Source of the DNA: Paracoccaceae bacterium | GTDB lineage: Bacteria; Pseudomonadota; Alphaproteobacteria; Rhodobacterales; Rhodobacteraceae | Direction of reading: 5' to 3' | DNA length: 64,000 nt | NCBI GenBank assembly: GCA_020637675.1 | Contig: JACKKD010000001.1 | Coordinates: forward strand, 372,001 to 436,000 | In this document: positions 8,380 to 17,554 of the stretch, piece by piece | Layout: each line of letters opens with the position of its first letter | How positions within the stretch are numbered: position 1 is the stretch's first letter | Position numbers and translations under genes: made by a program | The notes under the pieces: generated by a model | What the model saw: the letters and a program-made list of their open reading frames with translations, nothing else | Database searches by the model: none | What the model was told of the DNA's origin: nothing

Positions 8380-10464
8380 ATGACCAAGTGGGACTATGAC
8401 GGCCCGATCCTCGAGATCGAGAACCTCTCGATCAGCTTCTTCACGCGGCTGAGGGAAATCCCGGCGGTCATGGACTTCTCCTGCACGGTCCAGCCCGGCG
8501 AGGCGATGGGGCTGGTGGGCGAATCGGGCTGCGGCAAGTCGACGGTGGCGCTCGCCGTCATGCGCGACCTCGGCAAGAACGGCCGCATCACCGGCGGCAC
8601 GATCCGCTTCAAGGGCCGCGACCTGACGACGATGACCGAGGAGGAACTCCGCGGCATCCGCGGCTCCGAGATCGCGATGATCTACCAGGAGCCGATGGCC
8701 TCGCTGAACCCGGCGATGAAGATCGGCCAGCAGCTCATGGAAGTGCCGATGATCCACGAGGGTATCGGCAAGGACGAGGCCTGGAAGCGCGCGCTCGAAG
8801 TCGTCGCCGACGTCCGCCTGCCGGACCCCGAGCGCATCCTGCGCTCCTACCCGCACCAGCTTTCGGGGGGCCAGCAGCAGCGCATCGTCATCGCCATGGC
8901 GTTGATGTCGAAGCCCGCGCTCCTCATCCTCGACGAGCCGACGACCGCCCTCGACGTGACGGTCGAGGCAGCGGTCGTCGATCTCGTCAAGGACCTCGGC
9001 AAGAAGTACGGCACCTCGATGCTTTTCATCTCGCACAACCTCGGCCTCGTGCTCGACACCTGCAACCGGCTTTGCGTGATGTATTCCGGCGAGGCGGTGG
9101 AGACCGGTTCGATCACCGATGTCTTCGACAAGATGCAGCACCCCTACACCCAGGCGCTCTTCCGCTCGATCCCGCTGCCGGGCGCGGACAAGACGACCCG
9201 GCCCCTCATCGCCATTCCCGGCAACTTCCCCCTGCCCCACGAACGCCCGCCGGGCTGCAACTTCGGCCCGCGCTGCGACTATTTCGTTGCCGGTCGCTGC
9301 GACGCCGGCGATATCCCGATGGCCGCGGTGCCGGGCCACGACCGGCACGAGACGCGCTGCCTGCGCGTGTCGGAAATCGACTGGGCCGCGCCCCCCAAGG
9401 CCGCGAAGACTGCGGAGAAGACGCCCATCGGCAAGGTGGTCCTCAAGATGGAGGACCTGAAGAAGTATTACGAGGTCTCGCCAAACGCGCTTTTCGGCGG
9501 CGGCGAGACCCGCGTCGTGAGGGCCAACGAGACGCTGAGTTTCGAGGCGCACGAGGGCGAGACGCTCGCCATCGTGGGCGAGTCGGGCTGCGGCAAGTCG
9601 ACCTTCGCGAAGGTGCTCATGGGGCTCGAGACCGCGACCTCGGGCCAGATCCTGCTTTACGACAACGAAATCCAGTCAACCCCGATCCAGAGCCGCAACA
9701 CCGAGACCGTCTCGGGCGTGCAGATGGTGTTCCAGAACCCGTTCGACACGCTCAACCCCTCGATGACGGTTGGCCGGCAGATCATCCGCGCGCTGGAAAT
9801 CTTCGGCGAAGGCGCGACGGATGCCGACCGGCACAAGCGGATGCTGGAACTCCTCGACCTCGTGAAACTGCCCCGCGCCTTCGCCGACCGCATGCCGCGC
9901 CAGCTCTCGGGCGGCCAGAAACAGCGCGTCGGCATCGCGCGGGCCTTCGCCGGCGGTGCCAAGATCGTCGTCGCCGACGAGCCCGTCTCGGCTCTCGACG
10001 TGTCGGTCCAGGCGGCCGTCACCGACCTTCTGATGGAGATCCAGCGCAAGAACCGCACGACGCTCCTCTTCATCTCGCACGACCTCTCCATCGTCCGCTA
10101 TCTCTCCGACCGGGTGATGGTGATGTATCTCGGCCATGTGGTCGAACTCGGAACCACCGATCAGGTCTTCTCGCCGCCCTACCACCCCTATACCGAGGCG
10201 CTCCTCTCGGCCGTGCCCATCGCCGATACCCATGTGCAGAAGAAGCGCATCGTGCTGGAAGGCGACATCCCCTCGGCGATGAATCCGCCGCCCGGCTGCC
10301 CCTTCCAGACCCGCTGCCGTTGGAAATCGAAGGTTCCCGGCGGTCTTTGCGAGCGCGAGGTGCCGCCCGTGCGGATGCTCGCGGGCGGGCACCAGATCAA
10401 GTGCCACCTTTCCGATGCGGAGTTCGCCGCGATGGAGCCGGTGATCAAGATCGCCGCCGAATAG
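8380..10464 (+). CDS. ABC transporter ATP-binding protein, fused double ATPase (DppD-DppF type)
   Basis: One 694-residue polypeptide carries both nucleotide-binding domains of a peptide-type importer. Domain 1 has Walker A GESGCGKST (about residue 47), signature LSGGQQQR and Walker B LLILDEPTTALDV. Domain 2 repeats these as GESGCGKST (about residue 405), LSGGQKQR and IVVADEPVSALDV. Each half ends with the oligopeptide-ABC C-terminal Cys-rich block (PPGCNFGPRC and PPGCPFQTRC). ATG 8380 follows a 90-bp gap after the permease and has AGGGAG upstream. Confidence 0.94.
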   Translation: MTKWDYDGPILEIENLSISFFTRLREIPAVMDFSCTVQPGEAMGLVGESGCGKSTVALAVMRDLGKNGRITGGTIRFKGRDLTTMTEEELRGIRGSEIAMIYQEPMASLNPAMKIGQQLMEVPMIHEGIGKDEAWKRALEVVADVRLPDPERILRSYPHQLSGGQQQRIVIAMALMSKPALLILDEPTTALDVTVEAAVVDLVKDLGKKYGTSMLFISHNLGLVLDTCNRLCVMYSGEAVETGSITDVFDKMQHPYTQALFRSIPLPGADKTTRPLIAIPGNFPLPHERPPGCNFGPRCDYFVAGRCDAGDIPMAAVPGHDRHETRCLRVSEIDWAAPPKAAKTAEKTPIGKVVLKMEDLKKYYEVSPNALFGGGETRVVRANETLSFEAHEGETLAIVGESGCGKSTFAKVLMGLETATSGQILLYDNEIQSTPIQSRNTETVSGVQMVFQNPFDTLNPSMTVGRQIIRALEIFGEGATDADRHKRMLELLDLVKLPRAFADRMPRQLSGGQKQRVGIARAFAGGAKIVVADEPVSALDVSVQAAVTDLLMEIQRKNRTTLLFISHDLSIVRYLSDRVMVMYLGHVVELGTTDQVFSPPYHPYTEALLSAVPIADTHVQKKRIVLEGDIPSAMNPPPGCPFQTRCRWKSKVPGGLCEREVPPVRMLAGGHQIKCHLSDAEFAAMEPVIKIAAE

Positions 10465-10521
10465 GCCCCTTGCGGCCGGCATCGGACCGCGCCACCCTGA
10501 CCGCGAAGAGGGAGGCGCGGC

Positions 10522-11478
10522 ATGACCGGACACGGATACGAAAGCGGGCGGCTCAATCTGCCCTTCGTCGGCATCTCGACCTTCGGCAAGCGGCCCTACG
10601 TCGAGGACTGGTCGAGCATCGACGCCCATGCCGCGATCCTCGGCGCGCCCTTCGACTTCGGCACCCAGTTCCGCCCCGGCGCCCGGTTCGGACCCCGCGC
10701 GGTGCGCGAAGCCTCCACGCTCTTCTCCTTCGGCCACGCGGGCGCCTATGACCACGAGGACGACCGCACCTATCTCGGCCCGTCCGTCCGCATCGTCGAC
10801 ATCGGCGACGCCGACATCGTGCACACCGACACCGAAAGGAGCCACGCCAACATCGAGACGGGGGTGCGCGCGATCCTGAAGGCGGGCGCGCTTCCCGTGG
10901 TGATCGGTGGCGACCATTCGGTGAACATTCCCTGCATCCGCGCCTTCGATGGTGAGGGTCCGATCCACATCCTGCAGATCGACGCCCATCTCGATTTCGT
11001 CGACGAGCGCCACGGCGTCCGGCATGGCCACGGCAACCCGATGCGCCGCGCGGCGGAAAGGCCCCATGTCACGGGGCTGACGCAACTCGGAATCCGGAAC
11101 GTCTCGTCGACCGCGAGGGAGGGTTACGACGCGGCCCGCGCGATGGGGGCCGACATCCTCTCCGTCCGGCAGGTGCGCAAGCTCGGGGTGGCGGGGGTTC
11201 TGGCGCGCATCCCCAGGGACGCGCGGCTCTATGTCACCATCGACATCGACGGCTTCTGCCCCTCCATAGCGCCGGGGACCGGCACGCCCTCGCACGGCGG
11301 CTTTCTCTACTACGAGGTGCTGGAGATCCTGCAAGGCGTGGCGCGGGCGCACGACATCGTCGGGATCGACCTTGTCGAGGTGGCGCCCGACTACGACCCG
11401 ACCGGCTCGACCGCCATCCTTGCGGCGCAGGTTCTCCTGAACCTCCTCGGCTTCGTCTTCGACGCGCGCGGACTCTAG
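10522..11478 (+). CDS. Agmatinase / ureohydrolase family protein
   Basis: Binuclear Mn enzyme of the arginase superfamily, 318 residues, hydrolysing a guanidino substrate to an amine plus urea (family knowledge). Metal ligands are visible: H132 in GGDHSV, D154/H156/D158 in DAHLD, and D241/D243 in DIDGFCPSIAPGTGTPSHGG. The usual DIDxxDP motif has Cys instead of Asp at residue 246. The C-terminal GIDLVEVAPDYD is intact. It closes the first ABC operon 57 bp after the ATPase gene, with GGGAGG before ATG 10522, which suggests that the importer supplies its substrate. Exact substrate (agmatine, guanidinobutyrate or other) cannot be read from sequence. Confidence 0.85.
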   Translation: MTGHGYESGRLNLPFVGISTFGKRPYVEDWSSIDAHAAILGAPFDFGTQFRPGARFGPRAVREASTLFSFGHAGAYDHEDDRTYLGPSVRIVDIGDADIVHTDTERSHANIETGVRAILKAGALPVVIGGDHSVNIPCIRAFDGEGPIHILQIDAHLDFVDERHGVRHGHGNPMRRAAERPHVTGLTQLGIRNVSSTAREGYDAARAMGADILSVRQVRKLGVAGVLARIPRDARLYVTIDIDGFCPSIAPGTGTPSHGGFLYYEVLEILQGVARAHDIVGIDLVEVAPDYDPTGSTAILAAQVLLNLLGFVFDARGL

Positions 11479-11484
11479 CCGCGG

Positions 11485-12369
11485 CTACAGGAACGGCAGC
11501 AGCACCGTTGCGCCGAGCGGCGCCACCCGCGCCCCGGTGCCGATCTTGAACCGCGCGAGGCCCGGCGCATCCTCCGTGTTCACGTCGCCGAGGTCGAGTG
11601 TGGAGAACCCCAAATCGCGCAGATGCAGCATCGACCGCCACAAGAGAAGCGCGTGCGCATGAACCTGCCGACCCGCCGCGCCCGCCCACCCGATGTGGTA
11701 GGTTGCCCAGGGCGCGTGGAGCAGGAACAGCATCGCCGCCACCCGCACCGCCCCGAGACGCGCCTCGGCCAGGAGGGCCGAACGGGGATCGCGGGCAATC
11801 CACGCCTCGGTGAAGCGCGCCGGCAACGCCCGGTAGCCCCGCGCCTTCTGCTGGATTGCATCCCCGGCCAGAAGCCGGGCGACCGTCGGAGCGTCCGGCC
11901 AGGAGAGGCGCAGATCAAGGCCGGCGCCCTCGGCCCGGACGAGCCGGTTGCGCCATTTCGGCGCCAGCCGCGACCGCAGCAGGCCCGGCTCCGCCGCCAG
12001 GTCGAGCAGCGCGCGGTGGCCGGGCGTGACGAGCGGCAGCCCCGGCCCGGCAATCTCGGGCGTGGCGACGAGCGGGCGGAACCGCCGACCGAGAGCGCGG
12101 AGCGCCAGCCCCGCCTCCGTCTCCAGATCCGCCGCCGACGGCGCCGCGACCCAGACCGGGCCGCGCGACAGCAGACGAAGCCCGAGGGGACCGACGCGGC
12201 GCGCGATCACCTGCGCCCGCCCGCGCGCGCCCGAAGGCGCGACGATCCCCACCCGTTCCACGGTCGCACCGAAGCGCGCCAGCACGGCACCATAGGCAAG
12301 GCTCTGCTGCAGGGGCATGGGGCCCGCCCGCCAGAGGTCGCTTGCCGCATCGGCCGAAACGATTATCAT
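11485..12369 (-). CDS. FemAB/GNAT-like acyltransferase-domain protein
   Basis: A protein of 294 residues from ATG 12369 (MIIVSADAASDLWRAG). The middle part KWRNRLVRAEGAGLDLRLSW, followed by QQKARGYRALPARF and a C-terminal GNAT-like stretch (HAHALLLWRSMLHLRDLGF, then LDLGDVNTEDAPGLARFKIG), resembles FemAB/LPG-type aminoacyl or acyl transferases. I recognise the fold type, not the substrate. It is convergent with the agmatinase gene (6 bp between stops). Longer in-frame extensions to 12630 lack hydrophobic or conserved content and overlap the next small gene. Confidence 0.6.
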   Translation of the reverse strand: MIIVSADAASDLWRAGPMPLQQSLAYGAVLARFGATVERVGIVAPSGARGRAQVIARRVGPLGLRLLSRGPVWVAAPSAADLETEAGLALRALGRRFRPLVATPEIAGPGLPLVTPGHRALLDLAAEPGLLRSRLAPKWRNRLVRAEGAGLDLRLSWPDAPTVARLLAGDAIQQKARGYRALPARFTEAWIARDPRSALLAEARLGAVRVAAMLFLLHAPWATYHIGWAGAAGRQVHAHALLLWRSMLHLRDLGFSTLDLGDVNTEDAPGLARFKIGTGARVAPLGATVLLPFL

Positions 12370-12414
12370 GAACGCATTAAGCTTGGGGAAACCTAACGCC
12401 GGCCTAATGGCACC

Positions 12415-12576
12415 ATGAAAGCGACTCGCCTTCCCGCCGCCGTCCGCGGGCTTCACGCCCCCGTCGCGCGTCTCACGTGGCAGGCCGCCACGCTGCTGGC
12501 CGTGGGCCTCTCCTCGGCCTTCCTCCTCGTCATCGCCGGCTTCACCGTCGCCATGACGCTGATCTGGCCGGGCTGA
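12415..12576 (+). CDS. Small membrane protein of 53 residues, function unknown
   Basis: ATG 12415 to TGA 12576 encodes a basic N-terminus (MKATRLPAAVRGLHAPVAR) followed by one predicted transmembrane helix (WQAATLLAVGLSSAFLLV and onward), ending WPG. Third positions are mostly G or C, as in neighbouring genes. It fills the gap between the divergent acyltransferase gene and glk. No clear Shine-Dalgarno is seen, so the call rests on the membrane pattern and position. Confidence 0.5.
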   Translation: MKATRLPAAVRGLHAPVARLTWQAATLLAVGLSSAFLLVIAGFTVAMTLIWPG

Positions 12577-12671
12577 CCGGCAGCGCCGCGGTCGCCGCGC
12601 TTGAAGCCCACCCCGAAAGCGTCCTATCACCGGGTAGCGGCCCCCTGGGCCAACCCGGCAGGATGACGCGA

Positions 12672-13631
12672 ATGGCCCAGCCCCTTTCCCTCGTCGCGGA
12701 CGTCGGCGGCACCAATACCCGCGTGGCGCTCGCGCAGGGCGGCGCGGTCGATCCCGCGTCGATCCGCCGCTTCGCCAACGCCGGCAATGCCGGACTCGTC
12801 CCGATCCTCAGGACCTATCTCGCAGAGGCAGGCAGCCCCGAGATCGCGGGCGCCTGTGCCGCTGTCGCCGGGCCGGTGGACGATGGCGTCGCACGGCTCA
12901 CCAACCTGGACTGGACCATCGACCGCAACGCACTCGCCACCGCCACGGGGGCCGAGCACGTCGCGGTGATCAACGATCTTCAGGCGCAGGGCCACGCACT
13001 CGGCCATATCGCGGCCGACTGCCTCCGGCCGCTCGTCGGCACGGCGGAACCCCTGCGGGCCGCCTCGCCACAGCTCGTCATCGGCGTCGGGACCGGCTTC
13101 AATGCGGCGGTGGTTCATGACGGCCCGGCCGGGCGCCTCGTCACCGCATCGGAATGCGGCCATGCGACACTTCCCGTCCGCAGCGCGGCCGACCTCAGCC
13201 TGATGCGCTTCGTCGAGACCGCGCACGGTTTCGCCGGGGTGGAGGACGTGCTTTCGGGGCGCGGGCTGGAGCGGCTCCATGCCTGGGCCGCGCGCGAAGC
13301 CGGGCGGGACGACGGCCTCGATGCCTCTGCGATCATGGCGGCCATCGGCCGGTGCGACGATCCGGTGGCCGAGGCGACCGGGGCCGCCTTCGTCCGGCTT
13401 CTCGGCACGGTTGCGGGCGACCTGGCGCTCATCCACCTGCCCTTCGGCGGCATCCACCTGATCGGCGGCGTGGCGCGCGCCTTCACCGCGCACTACGAGC
13501 GCTTCGGATTTGCCGCAGCCTTCCGCGAAAAGGGGCGGTTCTCCTCCCTTGCGGCGGCATTTCCCGTCTCGATCATCGAGGACGACTACGCCGCGCTTGC
13601 CGGCTGCGCCCGGCGCCTGGCCGAGGGCTGA
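12672..13631 (+). CDS. glk: Glucokinase
   Basis: ATP-dependent glucose phosphorylation, ROK/hexokinase-fold enzyme of the Glk family. The phosphate-binding start ADVGGTNTRVALAQ lies at residues 9-22, with GVGTGFNAAV and ECGHATLPVR further on. ATG 12672 gives 319 residues, the usual length, and AGGA sits 8 bases upstream; ATG 12663 in the same frame is possible. It is convergent with pgi (6 bp between stops), so glucose phosphorylation, isomerisation and oxidation genes sit together. Confidence 0.92.
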   Translation: MAQPLSLVADVGGTNTRVALAQGGAVDPASIRRFANAGNAGLVPILRTYLAEAGSPEIAGACAAVAGPVDDGVARLTNLDWTIDRNALATATGAEHVAVINDLQAQGHALGHIAADCLRPLVGTAEPLRAASPQLVIGVGTGFNAAVVHDGPAGRLVTASECGHATLPVRSAADLSLMRFVETAHGFAGVEDVLSGRGLERLHAWAAREAGRDDGLDASAIMAAIGRCDDPVAEATGAAFVRLLGTVAGDLALIHLPFGGIHLIGGVARAFTAHYERFGFAAAFREKGRFSSLAAAFPVSIIEDDYAALAGCARRLAEG

Positions 13632-13637
13632 GCGCCG

Positions 13638-15233
13638 TCAGCGCAGGTACTCGACCAGCATCGCGGTAGAGCCGTCCTTGCCCTCCGCCGTTTCGCGGCC
13701 CGACAGGATCGGCTCCAGCGCCAGAGCAAGCTCCTTGCCTAGTTCCACGCCCCACTGGTCGAAGGAGTTGATGCCCAGGATCACACCCTCGACGAAGACC
13801 CGGTGTTCATAAAGGGCGACGATCTGACCAAGGACGAAGGGCGTCAGCCTGTCGTAGGCCAGCGTCGTGGAGGGCCGGTTGCCGGGAAAGACGCGGTGGC
13901 GCGCCTGCCGGTCGAGGTCCGCGTCAGACAGACCCCTCTTCGCCATCATCGCCCGCGCCTCGTCGAGCGAGCGGCCCCGCAGGAGCGCCTCGGACTGGGC
14001 GAGGCAATTGGCCACCAAGAGGCGGTGCTGGTGGGTCAGGTCGGGCTCGTGGCCCTCGCGGCCTACAAGGAACTCGCAGGGGATCACCCGCGTTCCCTGG
14101 TGGATCAACTGGTAGAAGGCGTGCTGACCGTTGGTTCCGGGCTCGCCCCAGACCACCGGGCCGGAGTGGATGGCAAGGTCGCTGCTGTCCATCGCCACGC
14201 GCTTGCCGTTCGATTCCATCTCCAGTTGCTGGAGGTAGGCCGGCAGCCGGGCCAGGCGCTGTTCGTAGGGCAGGACGGCCCGGGTGGCGTGACCGCAGAC
14301 CTGGTTGTGCCAGATGCCGACGAGCGCCAGCATCACGGGCAGGTTGTCGGCGAAGGGTGCGTCGCGGAACTGCGCGTCCATCGCCGCCCCGCCGGCAAGG
14401 AAGGCGCGGAAGTGATCCGGCCCGATGGCGATCATCAGCGAAAGTCCGATCGGGCCCCACATCGAATAGCGGCCGCCAACCCAGTCCTCGAAGCCGAAGA
14501 CGCGTGAAGGGTCGATCCCGAAGGCGGCGGTCCGGTCGAGCGCGGTCGAGACGGCGGCGAACTGCGCGGCCGGGCTGGTGACCTTGGCTGCCATCCATTT
14601 TCGCGCGGTTTCCGCGTTGGTCATCGTCTCGATGGTCGTGAAGGTCTTGGAGGCGACGATCACAAGCGTCGTCTCGGGGTTCAGGGGGGCCAGCACGTCA
14701 TGGACATGCGCGCCGTCCACGTTCGAGACGAAATGCGCGCGCGGGCCATCGGCATAGGGCGAAAGTGCTGTCGCCGCCATCGCCGGGCCGAGGTCGGACC
14801 CGCCGATGCCGATATTGACCACATCGGTGATGCGCCCGCCCTGCCCGGTGAACCGCCCGTCGCGCAAATCGCGGGCGAAGGCCTCGCAGCGGGCGCGGGT
14901 TGCCCGGACCTCCGGCATCACGTCGCGGCCGTCCACGGTCACTCGCCCTTCGGGACTGCGCAGCGCCGTATGGAGGACGGCACGGCCCTCCGTCTCGTTG
15001 ATCTTCGCGCCCGAGAACATCGCCTCGCGCCGCTGGGCCACGCCCGCGCCTTCGGCGAGCCGGATCAGCAGGTCGCGGGCGTGGGCGTCGATCCCGGTCT
15101 TGGAGTAGTCGAAGAGAAGACCGTCGGCACGGATCGAGAAATGCCGCGCCCGGTCGGCCCCCTCGAAGAGCGAAAGGATCGGCCGGTCGGCATGGGCGGC
15201 ATGATGATATCCGAGGTCGTCCCAGAGGCTCAT
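13638..15233 (-). CDS. pgi: Glucose-6-phosphate isomerase
   Basis: Interconverts glucose 6-phosphate and fructose 6-phosphate. The product has 531 residues. Both family signatures are present: GGRYSMWGPIGLSLMIAIGP (about residue 250) and FDQWGVELGKELA near the C-terminus. ATG 15233. Last gene of the zwf-pgl-pgi operon, starting 22 bp after pgl ends. Confidence 0.96.
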   Translation of the reverse strand: MSLWDDLGYHHAAHADRPILSLFEGADRARHFSIRADGLLFDYSKTGIDAHARDLLIRLAEGAGVAQRREAMFSGAKINETEGRAVLHTALRSPEGRVTVDGRDVMPEVRATRARCEAFARDLRDGRFTGQGGRITDVVNIGIGGSDLGPAMAATALSPYADGPRAHFVSNVDGAHVHDVLAPLNPETTLVIVASKTFTTIETMTNAETARKWMAAKVTSPAAQFAAVSTALDRTAAFGIDPSRVFGFEDWVGGRYSMWGPIGLSLMIAIGPDHFRAFLAGGAAMDAQFRDAPFADNLPVMLALVGIWHNQVCGHATRAVLPYEQRLARLPAYLQQLEMESNGKRVAMDSSDLAIHSGPVVWGEPGTNGQHAFYQLIHQGTRVIPCEFLVGREGHEPDLTHQHRLLVANCLAQSEALLRGRSLDEARAMMAKRGLSDADLDRQARHRVFPGNRPSTTLAYDRLTPFVLGQIVALYEHRVFVEGVILGINSFDQWGVELGKELALALEPILSGRETAEGKDGSTAMLVEYLR

Positions 15234-15255
15234 TCCGAGGTGTCTCCTGTCCGGT

Positions 15256-15927
15256 TCATTCCGCCCAGTGGACGGTTGCGTTCGTCAGCACGGCATTTAC
15301 CGGCGCATCTTCGGCCGGAAGTCCCCGCGCGCGGTCGAGGGCCGCACGCTTTTCCGCCCCGGTGATGAGGATGTGGCAGGCCATCGCATCGGCCAGGACA
15401 CGCGCCGTCAGCGTCACCCGAGGCTCGCCCGCGCCCGGGGCCCTGAGCGCCATCAGGACCGGCGCGTCGGGTGCCAAAGCCTCGGCCAGCCGGTCGGCGC
15501 CGGGGAAAAGCGAAGCAGTGTGCAGGTCGGCCCCCATGCCGAGCAGCAGTACATCGATTGGCAGGTGGGGCGAAAGCGCCTCGGTCAGCGCGTCAAGCGC
15601 CTGTTCCGGCTCGGGCGTATCGGCATAAAGCGGCACGAAGGCCGCCGCGGCGGCGCGTCCGGTCAGAAGCCGTTGCCGCACCAGCCGTGCGTTCGACCGT
15701 TCATGACTTTCCGGCACCCAGCGTTCGTCGTTCAGGAACACCGTGACGCGGTCCCAGTCGATGCTGATGCCCGAAAGCGTGTCGAAGACCGGCCCCGGAG
15801 TGGTACCGCCCGGGACGCAGAAGCTCACGCTGCCCTTGCCCCGGACCGCCGTCGCAAGCTCGCTTGCCAGCCGGTCGGCCAGAGCGATCATCATCAGTTC
15901 GCGGTCGGGATACTCGACGATTTCCAT
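15256..15927 (-). CDS. pgl: 6-phosphogluconolactonase
   Basis: Hydrolyses 6-phosphogluconolactone from Zwf to 6-phosphogluconate. The product has 223 residues, in the family range. The N-terminal FCVPGGTTPGPVFDTL and the motif LLGMGADLHTASLFPG are visible; the second differs from the common DGHTAS by Leu for Gly. ATG 15927. It lies between zwf and pgi on the same strand with short gaps, the usual order in Rhodobacterales. Confidence 0.93.
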   Translation of the reverse strand: MEIVEYPDRELMMIALADRLASELATAVRGKGSVSFCVPGGTTPGPVFDTLSGISIDWDRVTVFLNDERWVPESHERSNARLVRQRLLTGRAAAAAFVPLYADTPEPEQALDALTEALSPHLPIDVLLLGMGADLHTASLFPGADRLAEALAPDAPVLMALRAPGAGEPRVTLTARVLADAMACHILITGAEKRAALDRARGLPAEDAPVNAVLTNATVHWAE

Positions 15928-15968
15928 GGGTCATCTCTCCCCTTCGGTGCGGGGCGCCGGGCCGACGC

Positions 15969-17438
15969 TCATTCCCGGATCTCGCGCCAGCGCCGGCCAT
16001 CACGGTGCAGGAGCATCAGCGCATCCTCGGGCCCGGAGGAGCCGGGATCGTAGCCCTTCGGCCGGTCGCCCCGCGCCTCCCATCCGGCGATGATTGGATC
16101 GCTCCAGGCCCAGGCCGCCTCCACCTCGTCGCCGCGCATGAAGAGGGTCTGGTTGCCGCGGATCACGTCCATGATCAGCCGTTCGTAGGCGTCGGGAATG
16201 TCGGCGCCCTCCTCGCCGAGCGCCTCGGCGAAGGACATGTCCAGGGGCACCTCGGTCAGCCGCATCCCCCCCGGCCCCGGTTCCTTGATCATCACCGACA
16301 AGGTCATCCCCTCGTTCGGCTGGAGCCGGATGGAGAGCACGTTCTCGCGCCATCCCTCCTCCTCGCCGAAGATCGAATGCGGCACTTCCTTGAAGACCAC
16401 TGCGATTTCCGAGGCGCGGGCGCGCAGCTTCTTGCCGGTGCGCAGGTAGAAGGGCGTGCCCTTCCAGCGCCAGTTGGCGATCTCCGCCTTCATCGCGATG
16501 TAGCTTTCGGTCCGCGACGCGGGGTTTTCGGCGTCCTCGACATAGGATGGCTCGCCCCCCGGTCCCTTCTTCGCGCTGCCGCGGTACTGGCCGCGGACGA
16601 TGTCCTCGACAGGAACCGGTTGCAGCGCATGGATGACCTTCAGCTTCTCGTCGCGCACGGCGTCGGGATCGAAGCGGTAGGGCGGCTCCATGGCGATGAG
16701 GCAGAGAAGCTGCATCAGGTGGTTCTGCACCATGTCCCGCATGGCGCCGGACCTGTCGTAGTAGGCTCCGCGCCCGCCGACGCCCACGGTCTCGGCCACG
16801 GTGATCTGGACGTGATCGACATGGCGGGCGTTCCACAAGGGCTCGAACAGGATATTGGCGAAACGCACCGCCATCAGGTTCTGGACCGTCTCCTTCCCGA
16901 GGTAGTGGTCGATCCGGTAGATCTGGCCCTCGTCGAAATGCTCGGCGAGCGTCGCGTTCAGCGCGCGCGCGCTCTCCAGATCGCGGCCGAAGGGTTTTTC
17001 GACCACGATCCGCGCGTGCGGCGCCGCGATGCCGAAGCGGTGGAGCCGCTCGGCAAGATCGCCGAAGAGCGCCGGGGCAACAGAGAAGTAGAAGGCCTGC
17101 ACGACGTCGCGGCGGACGAGGCGCGCGAGGTCGGCCCAACCGCCCTCGCCCCTCGCATCCACCGGGACGTAGTGGAGATGGCCGAGGAACTTGCCCACGG
17201 TCTCGCCATCGCGCTTCGCCTCGGGCAGGAATTCGCCCAGGGCGTCCGCGACGAAGGCGCGGAAACCTGCGTCATCCATCTCGCCGCGCGCGGCGCCGAC
17301 GATCCGCGACGTTTCGGGAATCTGGCCGGCCAGGTAGCGACGGTAGAGGCCGGGCAGGATCTTGCGCCGGGCAAGGTCGCCGGTGCCGCCGAACACCACG
17401 AGGTCGAAGGGATCGACCGGAATGACCCTGGAGACCAT
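15969..17438 (-). CDS. zwf: Glucose-6-phosphate 1-dehydrogenase
   Basis: First oxidative step from glucose 6-phosphate, 489 residues. The coenzyme site VFGGTGDLARRKILPGLY is at residues 15-32 and the active-site motif YRIDHYLGKE is near residue 185; EKPFGRD lies between. ATG 17438 has AAGGAG (17447-17452 on the + strand) as ribosome site, and immediately upstream is the palindrome TTAGCGCTAA. It leads the zwf-pgl-pgi operon. The edd/eda genes are not in the window. Confidence 0.96.
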   Translation of the reverse strand: MVSRVIPVDPFDLVVFGGTGDLARRKILPGLYRRYLAGQIPETSRIVGAARGEMDDAGFRAFVADALGEFLPEAKRDGETVGKFLGHLHYVPVDARGEGGWADLARLVRRDVVQAFYFSVAPALFGDLAERLHRFGIAAPHARIVVEKPFGRDLESARALNATLAEHFDEGQIYRIDHYLGKETVQNLMAVRFANILFEPLWNARHVDHVQITVAETVGVGGRGAYYDRSGAMRDMVQNHLMQLLCLIAMEPPYRFDPDAVRDEKLKVIHALQPVPVEDIVRGQYRGSAKKGPGGEPSYVEDAENPASRTESYIAMKAEIANWRWKGTPFYLRTGKKLRARASEIAVVFKEVPHSIFGEEEGWRENVLSIRLQPNEGMTLSVMIKEPGPGGMRLTEVPLDMSFAEALGEEGADIPDAYERLIMDVIRGNQTLFMRGDEVEAAWAWSDPIIAGWEARGDRPKGYDPGSSGPEDALMLLHRDGRRWREIRE

Positions 17439-17454
17439 GCGCGCTGCTCCTTCA

Positions 17455-17468
17455 TGTTAGCGCTAACG
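17455..17468. promoter_or_regulatory. LacI-type palindromic operator before zwf
   Basis: TGTTAGCGCTAACG lies 17 bases upstream of the zwf start, just before the ribosome site. Its core TTAGCGCTAA is a perfect palindrome with a central CG, the usual form of a LacI-family operator. The identical 14-mer occurs before gap2 (57305-57318) and relatives before gap1 and the DUF1127-like gene. Its position over the leader suggests repression. Alphaproteobacterial CceR/PckR-type regulators of central carbon are the obvious candidates; none is encoded in the window. Confidence 0.75.
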
Positions 17469-17554
17469 CGCTGCGCTCATAGCGCCTTGCCGGAGCAAAG
17501 TCTAGCATCGCTTTCCGCGCCGATCCATCGCGCGCGCCGCATCCCCGGTGCCGC

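Noticed and set aside
12477..12671. A longer glucokinase with a 65-residue N-terminal extension
   Set aside because: The extension is Arg/His-rich, overlaps the small membrane gene in another frame, and the family starts near ATG 12672, which has a proper ribosome site.
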